Shown here: in pieces, positions 58,629-64,000 of the stretch
Layout of the letters: every line of letters begins with the position of its first letter
Position numbering within the stretch: the first letter of the stretch is position 1
Origin: Branchiostoma floridae
Lineage: Eukaryota > Chordata > Leptocardii > Amphioxiformes > Branchiostomatidae
DNA length: 64,000 nt
Direction: 5' to 3'
Assembly: GCF_000003815.2 (NCBI RefSeq)
Contig: NC_049986.1
Coordinates: 17,866,457-17,930,456 of the forward strand
Program-made: the position numbers and the translations under genes
The notes under the pieces: model-generated
Databases searched by the model: none
What the model was told of the DNA's origin: nothing
The model's input: only the letters and a program-made list of their open reading frames with translations

Positions 58629-59662
58629 CCAAAAAAAGTACTAGTATACCACAACATCACAATGGGATATTCTCTAAATTTTGATCTAATCAAATGGAAG
58701 AAAATGTCATGAACCAGTTATTTAGCACCAAGTAACAATACCTGACATGGTTGCTCATCCCTAATCAATCGTGAAATTAAAGACACAGGAAAGAAATCTA
58801 ATCAACAATTCAAAGTTTAATACAAAACCTTAACTAAACAGGTAAAGAGATACAAATTCCACATATTTAATTTGTTATGGCACAATTCTGAGTAAGAGAT
58901 CATAGAATTCTAATAGTATGTTCTTCAACTTCTTGCTAAAAGTATGTATCTATGAATCTAAACGAAGGACCTTGTTTAAACCAATGTATGACTACTTATG
59001 GCTGGACTATAGTGTGGGTTGTTGTCTTAAAGTTTTGTAACTGTCTCCTTTGCTGGTATCACCTTTCATACAACAACTTTTGTTTTGAGCTGAAAAACTG
59101 CAGTTTCGAAACAAAGAGTAACAAGAACAGTCCCATTTCTGTATTCTGTTGTCTGTCATTAAAAATTGTGCTTTTGGATCCACCCAGTCCATGGCTGATT
59201 AAAATGCTATGGGGTGATGATGATGATGATGAGTCCACTTTAGAGAAAACAACTTGAAGAGTTAAGAGAAATACGGTGAAACTCTCTTAAGTTGCCAGAG
59301 AAGTATTTTCTTCTATAATCAATATTACCTTACATTCAATAGAAGACATATCTTTCTCTAATACAATGTAGCTACAAATGCCTCAATAATGAGCACCAAA
59401 TACATGTACATTAATAGGAAATCTACACATAGAGGGATTGAAAATGACAAATTAACTTTTCTGGGTACACATAATTCTTATAAAAGCTAATAATCTATAA
59501 CTGACTTCTCTTACAAATACTAAAGAAAGTATCTATACAAACCCTATCATTTATTACTGATAGCTTTCATGATTGTACATTATGTCTACTACAATTGTAC
59601 AGGATGTCTAGATTTTACAAGATAAATTTCTTCACAAAACTCTTACAATTAATACCGACATT

Positions 59663-59920
59663 GGATATAGGAGAATTCTTTTTACACAACTAGCAGGTAC
59701 ATTGTACTTACATAGCTTACGTTTCGATGTCTCTCAGACACCTTCGTCAGAGCTTCTAACTGGAGTTCAGCTTCTCACCGCTATGTAGGCAGCGCTTTTG
59801 CGGTGAGAAAACAAATTGCTGGTGTCTGAGAGACATTGAATCGTAAGCTATGTAAGTACCTGCTGGTTGTGTAAAAAGAATTTTCCTATATTCTACCAAC
59901 CTGATGAAACTATTTTTGAA
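59663..59920. mobile_element. Hairpin element with 12-bp direct repeats
   Basis: Second copy of the element at 2034. Arms hold GCTTACGTTTCGATGTCTCT and GAGACATTGAATCGTAAGC, and the non-palindromic tail contains CTGATGAAACTATTTTTG. Flanks AATACCGACATT at 59651-59662 and 59921-59932 are identical. Confidence 0.85.
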
Positions 59921-60228
59921 AATACCGACATTACGGGATGAAAAAGGTACTGGCCTTCCTAAACCTTCCAGCACAATCTAATGACATAGAGAATTCTTTC
60001 ATTCTTGTAAAACATTACTGGAAGCATATAATGGCAACAATAAGCAAGATAATTTCAGTTGCTCCAACTAGTGAATTTTCAATATTTGATACTTTTTTTT
60101 AACAAGTATGGACAATGTTATACAATGGCTATCTAAAATGATAGGCTACCTTAAAATAAGAGACATGAATGTGATTGTGATTACAGGATTAATTCAGTGC
60201 CTCCAGATTTGCAAAACCTGCTATGAAC

Positions 60229-60404
60229 TAATCTCTTTAGTTAGCAGATCCTACAATGGCATAAGATAGTACTTAACTGGCCAAAGAGTGTTGTCAGCCA
60301 AGAGGTGTACATTTGGTAGCGTAACACACTCCTAGGCCGGCTTCACACCTCTGGCAGCTTTTGATACTTACCATTATGCTACCATAGGATCTGCTTGTAG
60401 ATTA
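60229..60404. mobile_element. Palindromic MITE, TAATCTCC family (diverged)
   Basis: Left end TAATCTCTTTAGTTAGCAG, right end CTGCTTGTAGATTA; inner inverses GATCCTACAATGGCATAAG / TATGCTACCATAGGATC. It lies 430 bp downstream of the AT-hook gene. Confidence 0.75.
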
Positions 60405-60645
60405 CTATGATCTGGGTCTTAGGACCTGCAATTTGTATGGTAGATACTAGACATGTTAAACATTTCTCTGCTCCTACTGATTGTTACCCTGCTAGCACCT
60501 TGGCTGAGCAATTTGGTCTTCAATTTTCTAAGTTTTGAGCCACTAAACAATCGAGTCTGGGCTTCATGTACATACATTTGTGTACATATTTAGGGGTGGA
60601 TTTACACATATTAATTATATCTTATTGTCTACATCACATTTCAGT

Positions 60646-60822
60646 TAATCTCCAAGCAGATCCTACGGTAGCATAAGATAGTCTCAAAAGCTGGCAGAGG
60701 AGTGAAGCCAGCTTAGGAGTGTGTTTCGCTACCTACATGGCAAATGGACACTTTTTAGCTGACTACACTCCTTGGCTAGTTTGGTACTATCTTATGCCAT
60801 TGTAGGATCTGCTTGGAGATTA
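60646..60822. mobile_element. Palindromic MITE with perfect 9-bp target duplication next to a stop codon
   Basis: It begins TAATCTCCAAGCAGATCC and ends GGATCTGCTTGGAGATTA. Flanks CATTTCAGT at 60637-60645 and 60823-60831 are identical. The duplication ends two bases from the stop codon of the AT-hook gene (60834-60836), so the element occupies the very start of its 3' UTR. Confidence 0.92.
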
Positions 60823-60833
60823 CATTTCAGTTA

Positions 60834-61325
60834 CTAAGTCCTACCATCTGGCGTGAACCCCTCCCACTGTACCAAGTACTGCACCTTTCCGTCCGGTGTT
60901 ACCCTTCTCGCCAACACAGTGTACTTCTCCCCGCATGCCAACCTTCCTTCCGCCCCAAAATACGAGTTCACCGAAGCCCGGAGGTGCTCCATAGAAATCG
61001 CTGTATCTTTCATACTCTTGATCACCTCAGGTTCGACAATGCTTTCGTCCTCACTCTCGCTTGACGTCTCTACGTAAAGCTCCTTCTTGGACGGCCTTCC
61101 CCGCTTCCTACCCGTGCTCTTAAACTTCTTTTCCACGTTCTTCTTGGGGCGACCGCGCTTGTTTGGCTTCTTGCCCTTCGGAGAGAGGGACCTCCTGTTG
61201 GAGGGGGAGGTGGAGGGGTGGTGTCGGCTGGCCACCAGGTAGCTGCTGCCGGCTGAGGGAGGGATGCTGGAGCAGGAACTTACTGTGGACTCGGACACGG
61301 ACGGTGCACTGCTGGAGCCAACACT
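60834..61325 (-). CDS. Last exon: AT-hooks and chromodomain-like C-terminus
   Basis: The 163 codons run from [13 protein letters not shown] through [25 protein letters not shown] and [13 protein letters not shown] to [16 protein letters not shown] and TAG. Acceptor GGCACTCCAG, phase 0. Confidence 0.88.
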   Translation of the reverse strand, partial: SVGSSSAPSVSESTVSSCSSIPPSAGSSYLVASRHHPSTSPSNRRSLSPKGKKPNKRGRPKKNVEKKFKSTGRKRGRPSKKELYVETSSESEDESIVEPEVIKSMKDTAISMEHLRASVNSYFGAEGRLACGEKYTVLARRVTPDGKVQYLVQWEGFTPDGRT

Positions 61326-63465
61326 CTGGAGTGCCGGTGAAAAATCAGTAAATACCAAAGAAAAAGAGAGCTTACTTAAAATCTCAACTACCAGTTGTAC
61401 AAAACGGATACTGGAACAGGAACTGTACATGCTTAACTAGGGAAATTCTGTCGAAGGCACAATGATCCCAGGAAAATGTTGAAATCTAGACTCTCTGAAA
61501 TGCTATTTCCTTTCATCATTTCCTTTAAGTGTATTTTGAAAAGCGAATTTTGCTGATAGATCCAGCTTCGTTCAATTAATATCTTCACATGCCAACTTTT
61601 GTCAGTCACAATGGACAGAATGGACAAAATTTTTGTCCGTTCGTTCCCAGCTGAAAAATTCTGTCAAAAACTGGAAGGACTGACGGAGGTCCTACCCTGT
61701 TTGAGCTGAGATTGTCGAAGGTTGCCTCGTCACAGTGAGGGATGCTGTCCAGCAGACTGGAGGTGGAGGGGAGACCGTTATCCCCGTACAGCCTGCCGCC
61801 GTAACCTGTGTACGACTGGTTCGCACTCTTCGGGCTCTTCACACGCAGCTGGAAGAGAGAAAGAGATAATAAAATGATCTTGCACCAGTGAAGTCCTGTG
61901 AAGTCCTGTGCACAAATGGTTTGCACTCTTGGGGTTCTTCACACAGATCTAGAAGAAAGAAAATGGGAAAGAAAGTGATCTTGAACCAGTTTAGCTAATT
62001 TTAGAGGTAACTCTTCCACTGTAGCCTGTGCCTGCCAGTATAACCTGTGTACGACTGGTTCACACTCTTGGGGCTCTTCACACGAAGCTGGAACAAAGGG
62101 AAATAAAGAGATCTCAAACCAGTTTAGCTCACTGAAAAGCTATTAAGTAAGCCTGGTCCACATTCTTTGGGCTCTTCACCTCAAGCTAATAGAAAGAAAG
62201 TGAGAAAGAAAGTGATCTCGAACCAATTTATCTCACTGAAGCGCAACTCTACCACTGTTTGTGTGAAGACAGATGCTATGTACAGCATTTATAGGTTCAT
62301 TGTGCTGGGGAAATATTAACTACTTTTAACAAGTACATGTACAATGATCAGTGGACCACAGTTTATTTGTTTGGGTGAGGGATTCAAACTCATGGCTTCT
62401 TGGTCCAGAGACGGGCACTAACCACGGGACTACATATATGTCAACTGTTAATACAATTAATACAATTCAAATGCATACTGTATATGATATACGCACATGT
62501 ATATTTTAATTGCTGCCAGACTCTGTTGAAGTGAGTTTCGTAACCTAGGAAATTACTGTGTTGGGTCTGCATTGGGCCTGGGCACAACTTGATTACAACT
62601 CCATGCTAATATTGTTTAAATTATTAAAAGTATCAAAACTTGCTATTGCATCTGGGAAGTATGACGTTCTCAATGGAATATTTCCACCAGAAGTCTGTGA
62701 TGACGGTAAAGTGTACATACAGTTGTCTTAGCTGCCTCCAGGAGTTTGCGCGCTCTCTTGGCCTTGGTGTCCATGTCAGAGTCATCCAAGTCTAGGGACC
62801 GTTTTCTGTTCAGGGGTACGGGGGATTCTGACAGCCTGAAAACAAATAATAGAATAGAAAGGTTTATACATACATTGTACATACATGTACACAAATTATA
62901 TAGCTATATACTAAAACAATATTACAAGGTATACAAGTCTGTTATACCTTGCTATAAAACTGGCTGAATTAAGTTAGTTTTAGTATGGAATAGCATCCTT
63001 AACATGTACAACATAACGTACTTGTCAATAATTGATACACACCAAGGTTAAAAATACATGTAGCAATACTCCATGCATGGGCCTATTATATATTAGCACA
63101 TATTAGCATATATTTGATCATTTTGCAGCTTCTTTGTATGATTTACAGTATGATCACAATTTTTTGGCTGTGGAAGGACAGAAACTGATGGCGTGGGAAT
63201 GACATCAATCATTATCCATATAATCAAGCTAGTGGGTCTTAAATGGAGAAAGAGTGATGTCTGAAGTTTTTTTGTGATTTAACATCCGTACCTTTGTGCT
63301 GGGACAAAAGTTTTGACCTTGCGACCCTTCATCTCAAGGTCATTCATTGTCACCTCGTTGATTGGCCCGTCCAACGGAAGAATGATGGTGGGGGGGACGG
63401 GAGGTGTGCGAATTCGCAAGCCAAATATGGACTTCCTCTTTTTGACTTCCTTGCCGCAGGCAAAC
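60834..63465 (-). CDS. 3' part of a nuclear protein gene with two AT-hooks and a half chromodomain-like end (4 exons visible)
   Basis: Exons are 63465-63292, 62835-62721, 61848-61696 and 61325-60834, with matching phases (2,0,0). The first visible exon starts phase 2, so more exons lie beyond the window. The visible product is 310 residues. It includes [43 protein letters not shown] and a Ser-rich linker. There are two AT-hook cores (NKRGRPKKN and RKRGRPSKK), which predict binding to the AT minor groove. An acidic SSESEDES stretch follows. The C-terminus [22 protein letters not shown] resembles the first two or three strands of a chromodomain (Y-V...YLVKWKG) but ends seven residues later, without the rest of the fold. 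Nuclear localisation and chromatin role are inference; I do not recognise the orthologue. Confidence 0.83.
61696..61848 (-). CDS. Exon with [13 protein letters not shown]
   Basis: It encodes [18 protein letters not shown] and ends DNLSSNR. Acceptor TCTTCCAG with a good pyrimidine tract. Its 5' end is present in three further copies upstream. Confidence 0.88.
61806..62245. repeat. Four tandem copies of an exon 5' end plus acceptor, period about 100 bp
   Basis: GGTT-GCACTCTT-GGGCTCTTCAC-C..AGCT recurs near 61820, 61920, 62058 and 62160. The copy at about 62035-62092 keeps an intact acceptor (TTGTTCCAG) and reads [18 protein letters not shown]. Confidence 0.85.
62360..62432 (-). mobile_element. 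tRNA-like SINE head fragment
   Basis: The minus strand reads CCCGTGGTTAGTGCCCGTC, CTGGACCAAGAAGCC and GAGTTTGAATCCC, i.e. box A and box B order. It is too degenerate for a functional tRNA. A similar fragment is at 44155-44215. Confidence 0.55.
62721..62835 (-). CDS. Exon with basic putative nuclear localisation signal
   Basis: It encodes [18 protein letters not shown] and [20 protein letters not shown]. The KAKRARK cluster is a plausible nuclear localisation signal. Confidence 0.85.
63292..63465 (-). CDS. First visible exon of the AT-hook gene
   Basis: It encodes [38 protein letters not shown] and ends KVKTFVPAQ. The acceptor CATCCAG and phase 2 entry imply an exon upstream of 63465; none was found in the remaining 535 bases. 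Confidence 0.85.
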
Positions 63466-64000
63466 CTGGATGGGCAAGATGTGCTTGTTAAAACATTTTA
63501 TTAAATTCCGACTTTGCTATGAGCAATTTCTGAAGTATCAACAATATTACTGATTTTTGTCAGCAAACAATTGAAATCATTCCAAATACACACTTAACAT
63601 TAATCATAATATAAAATACACGTGTAGGTATAAATACTTTTTGAATTGTTCATGGTATAAAATCAATTGTGAGTTGCTTTGAATTTCATCCAAAATTACA
63701 TTAAGACTTAGCTTACTGCACAGCAGTTTGGAGCATTTCTGGGAATATTGGCTGAGAGAAGCAACAACATACTGAAGAGACAAGCAAGGCACCTCAAGAA
63801 AATTACATTGTATGCTGGCTAACTGAAACTACTGAATCTGTTTGATGGAGTATTGGACTTCTACTGGCGTTTCAAAATTCTACCTTCGTGTAAACAACAC
63901 TAATGCCTCTGTTAACTTAGATCAAGTTTGACTGTAAAAATGACTATCAACTGTCCCCTACTTCGCTCTTGTCATTTCCTTGGGCCGGTAAGCCCTAAAA

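Noticed and set aside
59212-59232. GATGATGATG run as a LINE tail
   Set aside because: The upstream sequence does not encode a recognisable LINE C-terminus, unlike 24603-24951.

Overview
The window looks like animal nuclear DNA with many introns and a very dense load of small repeats. The gene architectures, tRNA-derived SINEs and hairpin MITEs are most like a cephalochordate (amphioxus, Branchiostoma). That is an inference from style and gene content, not from a database match. No single exon is long, so every gene was assembled by hand from GT/AG junctions, codon phase and, where possible, comparison between paralogues.

Layout. (1) 1.7-14.1 kb, minus strand: an eight-coding-exon gene for a type II membrane protein with a short cytoplasmic tail, one transmembrane helix, a coiled coil and a C-terminal fibrinogen-related domain, i.e. 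FIBCD1-like. Its second half of the domain lacks the usual calcium-site acids and the second disulfide. (2) 14.1-25.5 kb: no gene found. This stretch holds segmental repeats, palindromic MITEs, a foldback-type transposon with minisatellite arms and a perfect 9-bp target duplication (17.4-19.0 kb), a satellite-like array (20.8-24.3 kb), a LINE 3' remnant and a SINE. (3) 25.6-34.8 kb plus strand and 37.3-45.3 kb minus strand: two convergent ten-exon paralogues with identical intron phases. Each has a basic, SP-rich disordered N-terminus and a conserved C-terminal domain. That domain resembles in layout the bacterial DUF4347 / clan CD-like fold but lacks the expected His. I do not recognise the family in animals, and it is the best candidate here for an undescribed system. 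(4) 46.4-56.7 kb, minus strand: a seven-exon gene for a predicted N-myristoylated protein with two IQ calmodulin-binding motifs and a Ser/Gly-rich repeat tail. (5) 60.8-63.5 kb, minus strand: the 3' part of a nuclear protein gene with two AT-hooks and a half-length chromodomain-like C-terminus; its 5' end lies beyond the window.

Recurring themes are tandem duplications that start at or span 3' splice sites, palindromic MITEs with 9-bp target duplications (Mutator-like), and a hairpin element flanked by 11-12-bp direct repeats, which looks retroposed. The genes do not form an evident pathway; only the convergent paralogue pair is clearly related.
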